From the NCBI GenBank assembly GCA_009702755.1, contig WLHL01000013.1, forward strand, positions 1-38,376: a DNA stretch of 38,376 bases, in the 5' to 3' direction. Below are positions 16,424 to 24,474 of this stretch, one piece after another (the stretch's first letter is position 1; every line of letters starts with the position of its first letter). The notes below the pieces were generated by a model that saw nothing but the letters and a program-made list of their open reading frames with translations, searched no databases and was not told the DNA's origin. The stretch comes from Actinomycetota bacterium (lineage in GTDB: Bacteria; Actinomycetota; Acidimicrobiia; Acidimicrobiales; Ilumatobacteraceae). The translations under genes and the position numbers were made by a program.

Positions 16424-17976
16424 GCAACTTTTCGACTGTTGCTGAACGTCCGCTGCCATTTGCACAAGATGCCGAGCCAGGTATCTACCTTGCAGATCCA
16501 TCTCGTCGCCTGAAGGCTTTCCTTCTTGAAGAGGCTGTTTATGTAGTGGCGTTCGTTGTGATTGCCATCTTTGCAGGTGTCAATATCTCTCTTGCCGTTA
16601 CCTCGGTTTTGTGGCTTGCACTGCAAGTGAATGCGGGTCGCCAAAAGAGTGGTACTTCATTTGCAAAGAAGCGGATGAACATGCGTGTGGTCGATGCGAA
16701 AACATTCGAACCACTCACCTTAAGTCAGATGATTATTCGTCGCGGACTGCTGGCCACACTTGTCGGTCACGCAGGTCTTGCAATCGTAATCGCTGCACCA
16801 ACTGTGATTCTCAACGCCATCGGCCTTGAGAATGGTCTTCTCAGGCTCGCACTAACGATTGCGACCGTCTATGCCTATTCATCGGTGCCACTTCGCAATG
16901 ATCGCAATCGCAATGTTTGGGATCTTGTCTCTGGTACTCAGGTGATCTACGACAAGTTCGACACACTGACAACACCTATCATCGAGTCAAAACTGTCCCT
17001 CGAATCTGACCTTTTGACAATCGATGGTTTAGACGTTTCATTTGCCACACCACGCGGCAATTTGAAGGCGGTTCGCGATGTCACCATCAGGCTTCGGAAG
17101 GGCGAGAGTCTCGGTGTCGTGGGTGAATCCGGATCAGGAAAGACAGTTCTTTCACGTGCAACCATGGGTCTTCTTCCCTCCACCGCAACGCGCACCGGAG
17201 ATATCAAGTACCGCGGTGAATTGATTTCAGAATTGTCCTCGGTCGAAGTTCGTAATCTGTGGGGAACCGGCATGGCCATGATCTTCCAAGATCCAATGAC
17301 CGCATTGAACCCAGTTCGTCGCATCGGTGACCAGCTCACAGAAAGCCTTACCGAGCGCATCGGTATGGATAAGCGAGCAGCAACCGAGCGTGCTATCGCG
17401 CTACTCAAGCGAGTGCGTATTCCAGACCCAGAGGGCATGCTGAGGAAGTTTCCGTACCAGCTTTCTGGCGGCATGCGTCAGCGCATCATGATTGCTATTG
17501 CTGTTTCATGTAACCCTGAGATGCTCTTTGCAGACGAACCAACCACCGCGCTCGACGTAACAGTGCAGGCGCAGGTGCTTGAGTTGCTGACAGAACTCCG
17601 TAAAGAGTTTGATATGTCCATGATCTTGGTGACTCACGACCTTGGTGTTGTTGCAGGCCACACAGATCAGATTGCAGTGATGTATGCCGGTGACATGGTG
17701 GAGTACGCCCCAACACGTTCCCTCTTCGCAAACATGAAGATGCCGTACACAGAGGCGCTCCTCAAGTCGATTCCACGACTTGAGACACCCACCGGAACTC
17801 GTTTGCCCGTCGTTGAGGGTCGTCTCCCCGACCCCACCAAGGACGAGCCAGGTTGTGCATTCGCCAACCGTTGCGAATATGTGCAGGACAAGTGCCGCGC
17901 AGAAAAGCCGCCATTGAAAGATGACGGCGACAACCACTTCTATCGTTGTTGGTTCCCACTCGGAGGAGGCAAGTAA
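16420..17976 (+). CDS. RDD-domain/ABC ATPase fusion, DppD/OppD type
   Basis: The ATG at 16420 overlaps the previous stop (ATGA); 518 residues, about 180 longer than a normal DppD. Residues 25-180 look like an RDD domain: DPSRRLKAFLLEE, hydrophobic helices at about 38-70, GTSFAKKRMNMRVVDAKTFEPLT (78-100), hydrophobic segments at about 109-155, and NVWDLVSGTQVIYD (165-178). The ATPase follows: Walker A GESGSGKT (235-242), Q-loop Gln290, signature LSGGM (348-352), Walker B LFADEPT (369-375) and His406. The C-terminal oligopeptide-type region has four cysteines (CAFANRCEYVQDKC and FYRCW). It energises the importer. The membrane domain on a normally soluble subunit is the odd feature. Confidence 0.9.
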   Translation: MSNFSTVAERPLPFAQDAEPGIYLADPSRRLKAFLLEEAVYVVAFVVIAIFAGVNISLAVTSVLWLALQVNAGRQKSGTSFAKKRMNMRVVDAKTFEPLTLSQMIIRRGLLATLVGHAGLAIVIAAPTVILNAIGLENGLLRLALTIATVYAYSSVPLRNDRNRNVWDLVSGTQVIYDKFDTLTTPIIESKLSLESDLLTIDGLDVSFATPRGNLKAVRDVTIRLRKGESLGVVGESGSGKTVLSRATMGLLPSTATRTGDIKYRGELISELSSVEVRNLWGTGMAMIFQDPMTALNPVRRIGDQLTESLTERIGMDKRAATERAIALLKRVRIPDPEGMLRKFPYQLSGGMRQRIMIAIAVSCNPEMLFADEPTTALDVTVQAQVLELLTELRKEFDMSMILVTHDLGVVAGHTDQIAVMYAGDMVEYAPTRSLFANMKMPYTEALLKSIPRLETPTGTRLPVVEGRLPDPTKDEPGCAFANRCEYVQDKCRAEKPPLKDDGDNHFYRCWFPLGGGK

Positions 17977-18968
17977 TGGCTGGTAGCGGAAAGGCCCACA
18001 TGCGGCCAGAAGGCGATGTCGTTCTCGAGGTCAATGACCTCGTCGTTGAGTTCAAACTCGGCAAGAACCAAATCGTCAAGGCTGTGTCAGGGGTTAGCTT
18101 TGACCTCATCCGTGGCGAGACTCTCGCCGTTGTGGGTGAGTCAGGTTGTGGCAAGTCCACCCTTGGTAAAGCAATTCTTCAACTTCCTAAGCCCACCGGT
18201 GGCTCAGTGAACTTCCTTTCGAAAGAGCTCACCACCATGGGCAAGAAGGAATTGCGCGATATGCGTCCTGCGATGCAAATGATCTTCCAGGACCCTGTGA
18301 GCTCGCTTGATCCTCGCCTTCCTGTTAGCGAAGTCATCGCAGAACCACTGCGGGTATGGAATCGTGGCAACGAGGTCGAGATCAGCGCAAAGATCGACGA
18401 ACTGCTTCTCGCAGCCAACCTCGATCCAGCGGTTGTGCGTGATCGTCGTTCATATGAGTTCTCAGGCGGCCAGTGTCAGCGAATCAGCATCGCCCGGTCC
18501 TTGGCACTCGACCCAACGATGATCATTTGTGACGAGCCAGTATCGGCGCTCGACGTGAGTGTGCAAGCACAGATTCTGAACCTCTTGCAGGACATGAAGG
18601 ACCGTTACGGCCTCACCTTGATTTTCATCTCTCACGACCTCGCAGTTGTGAAGGCAGTCAGTACTCGCGTGATGGTGATGTATCTGGGCAAGGTATGTGA
18701 GGTTGCTCCTCCTGAGGAGTTGTACCAAAACACCAAGCACCACTACACGAAAGCTCTTGTTGGCTCTGTACCCATCCCCGACCCAGATCGCCCCATCTCG
18801 GGCAATCTGATTCAGGGCGAGCCACCGTCACCTTTGAACCCTCCATCGGGCTGCCGTTTCCGTACGCGCTGTCCACAGGCTTCCGATTTGTGTGCTCAGG
18901 AAGAGCCACAGCTTCGCGAAGTCTCATTGGGCCACTTCGTGGCCTGCCATCACCCCGTCGGCGAGTAA
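17976..18968 (+). CDS. ABC transporter ATPase, DppF/OppF type
   Basis: The start is the ATG in TAATG shared with the previous stop, with GGAGGAGG just upstream; the protein has 330 residues. It has Walker A GESGCGKS (54-61), FQDPVSSLDPR in the Q-loop, signature YEFSGGQCQRIS, Walker B IICDEPVSALDVS and the switch His in ISHDLAVV. The C-terminus carries the Cys-rich oligopeptide-type extension (GCRFRTRCPQASDLC). It has no RDD domain, unlike its partner. It pairs with the preceding ATPase to form the nucleotide-binding heterodimer. Confidence 0.94.
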   Translation: MAGSGKAHMRPEGDVVLEVNDLVVEFKLGKNQIVKAVSGVSFDLIRGETLAVVGESGCGKSTLGKAILQLPKPTGGSVNFLSKELTTMGKKELRDMRPAMQMIFQDPVSSLDPRLPVSEVIAEPLRVWNRGNEVEISAKIDELLLAANLDPAVVRDRRSYEFSGGQCQRISIARSLALDPTMIICDEPVSALDVSVQAQILNLLQDMKDRYGLTLIFISHDLAVVKAVSTRVMVMYLGKVCEVAPPEELYQNTKHHYTKALVGSVPIPDPDRPISGNLIQGEPPSPLNPPSGCRFRTRCPQASDLCAQEEPQLREVSLGHFVACHHPVGE

Positions 18969-18975
18969 TTCCCCG

Positions 18976-19584
18976 GTGGCTGTTCAGCAGTCATTTCCAT
19001 TTGGTGGAGAGCTTTTGTTTGGGGACGGTTCGGCACTGCTCGTTCCGGAGTTTCTCACCCAAGATGAAGCCGATGCAGCTCTCGTTGAACTCATACGAGA
19101 AAACGCCTGGGAGCAACAACGCCTGTTGATGTACGGCAAAGTCGTTGACGAACCTCGCCTTTCTACATGGCACTCCAATGGCCAGACCTACACGTATTCA
19201 GGCAGTGCACGCACACCTCAGCCGTGGACTCCCCTTTTGCAGGACATCCGTGAACAATGCGAGGAGCAGACAGGGCACACTTTCAATGGCGTTCTTGTGA
19301 ACTTCTACAGAGACGGCAACGATCACCTCGGTTGGCACTCTGATGATGAACTCATCAACGGCTCCGAGCCTCTGATCGCATCCATCTCCTTAGGTGCTGA
19401 GCGTCGGTTCGACATGAGACACCGGGAGACTGGCGAGGTGGTGTCGACACCTCTCGGTCATGGGTCTCTCCTCGTGATGTCGGGACTCAGCCAAAAATGC
19501 TGGGAGCATCGCATTCCCAAAATGCCCCGTATTGCTGACCCACGTATCAATCTCACGTTCAGACGACTCTTGTCGACTCATTGA
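18976..19584 (+). CDS. AlkB-like 2-oxoglutarate/Fe(II) dioxygenase
   Basis: Start taken as GTG at 18976, just 7 bases after the importer operon, giving 202 residues; the upstream open frame lies inside the ATPase gene. The AlkB core is complete: FNGVLVNFYRDGNDHLGWHSDDE with iron ligands His121 and Asp123, distal iron ligand His178 (WEHRIPK), and 2-oxoglutarate-binding Arg190 and Arg196 (RINLTFRR). LASISLGAERRF-like and HGSLLVMSG segments fit the ALKBH2/3-like bacterial group. It probably reverses N-alkyl damage in DNA or RNA. It is likely cotranscribed with the transporter by position only; a functional link is not evident. Confidence 0.88.
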   Translation: MAVQQSFPFGGELLFGDGSALLVPEFLTQDEADAALVELIRENAWEQQRLLMYGKVVDEPRLSTWHSNGQTYTYSGSARTPQPWTPLLQDIREQCEEQTGHTFNGVLVNFYRDGNDHLGWHSDDELINGSEPLIASISLGAERRFDMRHRETGEVVSTPLGHGSLLVMSGLSQKCWEHRIPKMPRIADPRINLTFRRLLSTH

Positions 19585-19589
19585 ACGAA

Positions 19590-21128
19590 TTAGTTCACTT
19601 GGCGCTCGAAGCCTTCCCAATAGGGTGCACGAAGAATGAATTTCTGCAATTTGCCTGTGGCCGTGCGAGCAAGTTCGGTTCGGAACTCCACAACCTTGGG
19701 GCACTTGTACGCAGCGAGTTTGGTGCGTACATGAGCAATGAGGTCAGCTTCAGTTAGTGACGAACCCGGTGACTTCACAACAAGTGCCAAAACTTTCTCG
19801 CCCCACTTTTCATCGGGGATGCCGATGACAGCGACCTCTGCAACTTCAGGATGTGAGAACACCGCATCTTCCACCTCGATAGATGAGACATTCTCCCCAC
19901 CAGACACAATGACGTCTTTCTTGCGATCTGCAATCGTGAGGTAATGGTTCTCGCCCAAGTAACCACCATCACCCGTACGGAACCATCCGTCAACAATGGC
20001 TTTGCCGGTCTCTTCGGGCTGGTTCCAGTAGCCGCCCATCACTGTGTTTCCACGTGCGAGCACTTCACCTGATGGGTCAATCTCTACTTCGACGCCCAGA
20101 GCAGGTGAGCCGGCAGCAGCCAACTTGCTCGCACGTTCACTGGGAGACAATGACTTCCATTCTTGACGAGAGCGGTTCATGGTGAGCAATGGCGAGGTCT
20201 CTGTTAATCCGTAGATCTGTACAAATTCCCAACCAAGTTCGGTTTCAATTCGCTCAATTGTCTTGGTTGGTGGCGGAGCGCCTGCGACGACCATTCGCAC
20301 CTCGCCTCGCCGAGTAGACGCATTGGATTCACTCGCTGCATCCAAAATCATGTTCGCCACCGCCGGTGCGCCGCACAGCATCGTCACAGCGTGACGATTA
20401 ATGCGAGACAGAATCTCCGCTCCGTCCACCTTGCGCAAGATCACGTGAGTTCCACCCATTGACGTCACGGCATACACCATTCCCCAGCCGTTGACGTGGA
20501 ACTGAGGAAGAGTGTGCAGATACACATCGCTCTCATTGACATTCATCTGCCACCCGAAGACTGCAGAGTTCACCCACAGACTGCGGTGTGTGAGTTGCAC
20601 ACCCTTCGGACGAGCCGTTGTGCCACTGGTGTAGTTAATCGTGGCTGTGGCGTCCTCATCTGGCACCCACGCGTTGGGCTGCGTATCGAACTTGTACAAG
20701 ACCGCATCAGATTCTGCACCGATGATGAACTTATGTTTGGCCTGTACATCAGACAACGCCTCTTCAAGTTCCGGGTCAATGATCAGCACCTCAGCCCCGC
20801 AATGCTCGATGATGTACTTCACTTCTTCAGCCACAAGACGGAAATTAATGGGCACAAGGACGCGCCCATACCCACTCACACCGAAGAACGCCGTCAGCAG
20901 CCGAGCTGAGTTCTGCGACACCATTGCAACGCGTGCACCCTGTGGGATACCCAAAGCATCGAGGCCTGCTGCTTGCGCGCGAGCTCGTCTGGCCATCTCG
21001 TTATAGGTGATGGACCCCCACGACTCGCCCGGCTGATCTGGCTCATCAATGATGGCAATTCGATCGCCATATACCTGCTCGGCTCGGCGGAGATGATCGA
21101 CAATTGTAAGAGCAACCTTCATATGCAT
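19590..21128 (-). CDS. Acyl-CoA synthetase (AMP-binding, ANL superfamily)
   Basis: A 512-residue ligase from the ATG at 21128 (a second ATG is at 21122). The frame stays open to 21416 but that extension would run through a terminator and the end of the next gene, so it is rejected. It shows the P-loop YTSGTTARPKG (166-176), IYGLTETSPLL, DGWFRTGDGGYL, ADRKKDVIVSGGENVSSIEVED, and catalytic Lys493 in RTATGKLQK. Family role: ATP-dependent activation of a carboxylic acid to its CoA thioester; the substrate could be a medium/long-chain or aromatic acid. It is convergent with the AlkB gene (5-bp gap). Confidence 0.88.
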   Translation of the reverse strand: MHMKVALTIVDHLRRAEQVYGDRIAIIDEPDQPGESWGSITYNEMARRARAQAAGLDALGIPQGARVAMVSQNSARLLTAFFGVSGYGRVLVPINFRLVAEEVKYIIEHCGAEVLIIDPELEEALSDVQAKHKFIIGAESDAVLYKFDTQPNAWVPDEDATATINYTSGTTARPKGVQLTHRSLWVNSAVFGWQMNVNESDVYLHTLPQFHVNGWGMVYAVTSMGGTHVILRKVDGAEILSRINRHAVTMLCGAPAVANMILDAASESNASTRRGEVRMVVAGAPPPTKTIERIETELGWEFVQIYGLTETSPLLTMNRSRQEWKSLSPSERASKLAAAGSPALGVEVEIDPSGEVLARGNTVMGGYWNQPEETGKAIVDGWFRTGDGGYLGENHYLTIADRKKDVIVSGGENVSSIEVEDAVFSHPEVAEVAVIGIPDEKWGEKVLALVVKSPGSSLTEADLIAHVRTKLAAYKCPKVVEFRTELARTATGKLQKFILRAPYWEGFERQVN

Positions 21129-21170
21129 ACCGTAGGCGCTCACATCGCTCTGACTAGCCCTGGAATGCAA

Positions 21171-21202
21171 AAGGGACGGTGACCCGAAGGCCACCGTCCC
21201 TT
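21171..21202 (-). terminator. Hairpin terminator of binding protein 2
   Basis: On the minus strand an 11-bp perfect stem (AAGGGACGGTG with CACCGTCCCTT) with a 10-base loop is followed by TTTTGC. It lies 25 bases after the stop of binding protein 2 and 42 bases before the next minus-strand start, so it separates the two genes. Confidence 0.85.
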
Positions 21203-21226
21203 CCGTAGAAGTTGTTCTAGATGGGC

Positions 21227-22945
21227 TTAGCCCTTCCAGATTCCTGTCCACTCGAAGCCCTTGGTTTCGACGACATCTGCCATCTGACCACCAGGCATCT
21301 TCAAAGTTCCGATTCCGCGAAGCTTTGCCTTGTTGTTGACATACACCTGGAAACCACCGTGTACCGCAGGAATCGCAATACCCTGTTCTTGGATGTACTG
21401 AGTAGCGGCTTGCCACTTCGTTTTCGCAAGCTTCGGATCCTTCTCTGCCTGAGCGGCATAAATCAGATCGTCAACCTTGGTGTCGCTGTGGTTACCCAAA
21501 GCGATAACAGTGTTGTACACCTTGCCGTACGACGTGTTGGCGATTGGGTTGACTGTTCCAGTCATAAATGCCTTACTCACGAAGAACGGAATCACGTAGC
21601 CAGGAGAGCCACCTTCAGCAGGAGTACCTTCGGCGAAATCAAAGTCGTTTCCGCCGCCCTTGTAGATCTTTGAGACCAACAGAGCAGACTCACCGATGAA
21701 AGGAGCATTGAACAGAATTCCTGCCTTCTCCATCGACTTCTGAATGAACTTTGTGTTGTTCTGTGACTGAGTACTGGTATCTGCATACAACGTGATCTTC
21801 ATTGGAGCAGCCGCACCAAGATCTGTGTTGCACTTCGCAAGATAATCCTTTGCCTTGGCCAAGTTGTATGTCGGAGCACCCTTCTTGGTGTACATGATGT
21901 GCGACTTGCCGACAACTGAGCCGGAATAGTCACCATTACCCTTCAGACGCACCTTGTTGTAGCTCTTCCAGTCAATGGAATGAGCAGCAGCCAAGCGGCA
22001 GTTCAAGAACTTGAACGGAGAGCCAGCCTTGTTCTGGTTTGGCATCCACTGGCCCCAAGCGGTCTGTGTTGACTTATAGCCAGTCACTAACGACTTGCGG
22101 TTCGCCAAGTCATTGGTGAATGTCGCATCGCCCTGCACGAAGAAGCCTGCATCAGCAGTTCCACGGCGGACAGATGCTGCACGCTGTGATGCTTCTTTCA
22201 CAACAATGAACTCAATCTTGTCGAGGTATGGCAACTGACGACCCTTGCCATCTTTGCGCCAATACGTTGGGTTCTTCACCACAACTTGTTCGTCTTGCGT
22301 GAATGACTGAAGCTTGAATGGACCTGTGCCAATTGGATTGGTCGAACAGGTTGCACGATCAGCAATCTGAGCTGGTGCACGCATGACGTAGCGACCAGCG
22401 CGATACATCAGGCCAAGGAAGTCGTTGTCAGGACGCTCAAGCGTCACACGAACATTCAAATCATCTACAACATCAACTTGCAGAATATTGGAGTTGATAC
22501 CCACACCGGTTGAAAGGTATGTCGTCACCGCTCCACGACCGATGTCAATGTTCTGCTTCACAGATGCAGCATTGAACGCCTCACCGTTTGAATACGTGAT
22601 TCCTGGGCGGAGTTTGATGTTCCAGACCTTGTTGTCACTTGAGGTGAACGACTCAGCAAGAAATCCGACGTACTTACCTTTATTGGTTCGCTCCACAAGG
22701 CTCTCATAGATCGAGCGAGATGCTCCGAGAGGGCCACCAGGCAACGCATTTGCGAAGCAATGTCCGGCGATGGAACCATCAATCAACATCGTGACAGTTC
22801 CGCCGTATTTCGGCGCTCCTGCTTCAGGCTTTGGCGCCGCTTGCGAACCTGTGGCCGCAAGGGTTGAGCCAATGAGTGCAACACTAAGTGCTGCCCCCAG
22901 GCGCTTTGTCATTCGCGAACGAATGACTCTTCCTTGTGTTTTCAT
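21227..22945 (-). CDS. ABC transporter family-5 substrate-binding protein (binding protein 2)
   Basis: A 572-residue SBP_bac_5 protein with ATG preceded by GGGGGT, the same leader style as binding protein 1. The signal peptide is Arg-rich with a hydrophobic core and an SQA-AP type cleavage near 36; no lipobox cysteine. The mature part has YGGTVTMLIDGSIAGHCFAN, SIYESLVERT, WNIKLRPGITYSNGEAFN, NPIGTGPFKLQSF, NPTYWRKDGKG and a C-terminal GFEWTGIWKG matching the DWTGVY ending of the paralogues. It is the most divergent of the three. No permease or ATPase gene accompanies it, so it may share the importer at 14566-18968. It is divergent from the halohydrin dehalogenase gene across a 207-bp region. 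Confidence 0.87.
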   Translation of the reverse strand: MKTQGRVIRSRMTKRLGAALSVALIGSTLAATGSQAAPKPEAGAPKYGGTVTMLIDGSIAGHCFANALPGGPLGASRSIYESLVERTNKGKYVGFLAESFTSSDNKVWNIKLRPGITYSNGEAFNAASVKQNIDIGRGAVTTYLSTGVGINSNILQVDVVDDLNVRVTLERPDNDFLGLMYRAGRYVMRAPAQIADRATCSTNPIGTGPFKLQSFTQDEQVVVKNPTYWRKDGKGRQLPYLDKIEFIVVKEASQRAASVRRGTADAGFFVQGDATFTNDLANRKSLVTGYKSTQTAWGQWMPNQNKAGSPFKFLNCRLAAAHSIDWKSYNKVRLKGNGDYSGSVVGKSHIMYTKKGAPTYNLAKAKDYLAKCNTDLGAAAPMKITLYADTSTQSQNNTKFIQKSMEKAGILFNAPFIGESALLVSKIYKGGGNDFDFAEGTPAEGGSPGYVIPFFVSKAFMTGTVNPIANTSYGKVYNTVIALGNHSDTKVDDLIYAAQAEKDPKLAKTKWQAATQYIQEQGIAIPAVHGGFQVYVNNKAKLRGIGTLKMPGGQMADVVETKGFEWTGIWKG

Positions 22946-23040
22946 TCAAATACCCCCATGAATGGTGCACACACACTTGTGTGCTTGATGTCACCCTAGA
23001 CCAAGGAACAGGGTGCATTTCAAGCCAATGATGAATATTT

Positions 23041-23054
23041 GTGTCCTAGGTCAC
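23041..23054. promoter_or_regulatory. Candidate operator (GTGTC-CTAG-GTCAC) between binding protein 2 and the dehalogenase
   Basis: Near-perfect palindrome GTGTCCTAGGTCAC, 95 bp upstream of binding protein 2 and 98 bp upstream of the dehalogenase start, central in the divergent region. It matches the site at 12669 at 12 of 14 positions. The remainder of the 207-bp region shows no clear second element. Confidence 0.5.
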
Positions 23055-23152
23055 TTGTATCTGACAATTACTTCAATGCCTCGAATAGGGGTCACTCAAC
23101 CCCCTCCCGGCGCCTTCCACTAAGTTCTCCCCATCGCTCAAGGGAGAATCTC

Positions 23153-23899
23153 ATGACCCAGCACACTCGTCCCGTCGCCATCATCAATGACGGCAGCTTT
23201 TATGTCGGCCCACCCCTGGCGAGGGCCCTGGCTGCTTCTGGGTACGACATCGTCGTCGGCGACCCCGCAGATGGCCTAGTGGCAGAGCTTGAGGCTCTTG
23301 GGGCAACGGTTGCGAGCGTTTCCCAAGTTCGGGACCTCACTCGACCAGAGAATCCTCAGAAACTGGTGCAGACCGCCCTTGACGTCTTTGGTCGCATTGA
23401 CTCGGCTGTCATGTTCTCAGGACTCATCGTTACGGGTTCCATTCTCAAGTCCAGCAGAGAGGACCTAGACAAGGTCTACAACGGCTGCGTCGTCGCCCCG
23501 TATGAGTTCCTCAAAGCCACATTGCCCACCATGGTCACGCAACGCTCTGGCCAGGTTCTCCTCATCACCAGTGCGTCCGCCGCACGACCCACGCCCGGTG
23601 CGCCGTTGTATTCCTCCATGAGATCAGCTGCCACCATGCTTGCCAAGAATTCCGCGATGGAGATGGCCAAGAACAACGTGCAAGTCAACGCCGTCGGAAC
23701 AAACTTTATGGACTTTCCCGAGTTTCGCCGAGCAACAGGGGCCGATGATCCCGAGACGCGAAAGAAGATTGAGTCGCAAGTTCCTCTCAACCGACTTGGT
23801 GGAGTGGATGAGTTTGCTCATTTCTGCATGCCGTACCTCGACGGCAAGAGCACATTTGCAACTGGCCAGTTCGTCTCTTTCTCTGGCGGATGGTCGTAG
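23153..23899 (+). CDS. Putative halohydrin dehalogenase (HheG-like), SDR-derived
   Basis: The ATG at 23153 has AGGGAGA upstream; 248 residues. The fold is that of short-chain dehydrogenases, but the catalytic residues are Ser140, Tyr153 and Arg157, spaced as S-X12-Y-X3-R; normal SDRs have Lys at the last position. The N-terminal glycine-rich NAD(P) motif is replaced by NDGSFYVG (12-19), close to the T-X4-F/Y-X-G motif of halohydrin dehalogenases with Asn in place of Thr. These are established family signatures. From memory, segments such as GLIVTG, VGTNFMDFPEF and TGQFVSFSGGWS closely resemble HheG of Ilumatobacter. Such enzymes interconvert halohydrins and epoxides without a cofactor. It could instead be an inactive or repurposed homologue. 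Confidence 0.8.
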   Translation: MTQHTRPVAIINDGSFYVGPPLARALAASGYDIVVGDPADGLVAELEALGATVASVSQVRDLTRPENPQKLVQTALDVFGRIDSAVMFSGLIVTGSILKSSREDLDKVYNGCVVAPYEFLKATLPTMVTQRSGQVLLITSASAARPTPGAPLYSSMRSAATMLAKNSAMEMAKNNVQVNAVGTNFMDFPEFRRATGADDPETRKKIESQVPLNRLGGVDEFAHFCMPYLDGKSTFATGQFVSFSGGWS

Positions 23900-23908
23900 T
23901 CATTTCGC

Positions 23909-24352
23909 TTACGTGCGCGATACGAGTTCTCTCCATTTACGATGAGCCTCATGCACGATTTCACCGTTACTGAGTGCAGGCAGATTCACAGTCTCTAGCG
24001 CTAACACTTTTATCGCAATCGCTTTCTGATGATCTCGCAGATAGTGAGAGAAGCGTTCAGCAGCATTTGCTTTCCCAGTTCCGTGTCCAAGCAGCAAGAC
24101 ACTGGATGCATTCTGAATGTGAGCTGAAAGATCTGCAAAATAGTTCACCTCTCCGTTCTCGGAGGCATGTCCGTGATGAGCTTCTGCACTACCAACATGA
24201 ATGTTTTCAGGCTCGGCTCGACGAATAATCGCTATCGGCGCAGTTGACTCATCATTCAATAGAAATACGTGCGCGTGATCGTGAGTGACTGCAACAGCAA
24301 CGGATTTGTTTTTGACCTTGTCTTCATCAATGAGATTCATGCAGTGAAACAT
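23909..24352 (-). CDS. Small baeRF-like (bacterial eRF1-related) protein
   Basis: A 147-residue protein with an alternating beta/alpha pattern: VAVAVTHDHAHVFLL (first strands), IHVGSAEAHHGHAS, NYFADLSAHIQNASSVLLLGHGTGKANAAERFSHYL, then VLALETVNLPALSNGEIVHEAHRKW. The combination of an opening DHAHVF strand, a His-rich linker, a LL-GHGTGK loop and the closing LETV-LP-NGEIV helix resembles small proteins of the eRF1 domain-2/3 type annotated as translational machinery or baeRF proteins. No catalytic GGQ is present. Start by ATG at 24352, with ATG at 24340 as alternative. It converges on the dehalogenase gene with a 9-bp gap. Confidence 0.55.
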   Translation of the reverse strand: MFHCMNLIDEDKVKNKSVAVAVTHDHAHVFLLNDESTAPIAIIRRAEPENIHVGSAEAHHGHASENGEVNYFADLSAHIQNASSVLLLGHGTGKANAAERFSHYLRDHQKAIAIKVLALETVNLPALSNGEIVHEAHRKWRELVSRT

Positions 24353-24361
24353 ACGGAAGAA

Positions 24362-24377
24362 TCATTTGAACAAATGA
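24362..24377. repeat. 7-2-7 inverted repeat upstream of binding protein 3
   Basis: TCATTTG-AA-CAAATGA is a perfect inverted repeat located 10 bases from the start of the baeRF-like gene and about 100 bases upstream of binding protein 3. It is a candidate operator of the divergent pair and differs from the GTGWC-type palindrome. Confidence 0.4.
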
Positions 24378-24383
24378 ACCAAA

Positions 24384-24399
24384 TTCATCTAGGTATGAA
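24384..24399. repeat. 5-6-5 inverted repeat upstream of binding protein 3
   Basis: TTCAT-CTAGGT-ATGAA lies 22 bases (start to start) from the previous repeat and shares its ATGA/TCAT arms, so the two may be tandem sites for one dimeric regulator. Confidence 0.35.
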
Positions 24400-24474
24400 A
24401 TAGTCAAGTCAGTTCATTAGTCGATACCTACGGTTGCCTTGAGAGAACACCTCTTCAACAGCCAGGAGAAGCCG

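Noticed and set aside
21129..21416. N-terminal extension of the acyl-CoA synthetase frame up to 21416
   Set aside because: It would cross a clear hairpin terminator and overlap the end of binding protein 2; the family N-terminus begins at the ATG at 21128.
23153..23899. Ordinary NAD(P)-dependent short-chain dehydrogenase
   Set aside because: The active-site Lys is Arg and the TGxxxGxG motif is missing; the pattern is that of halohydrin dehalogenases.
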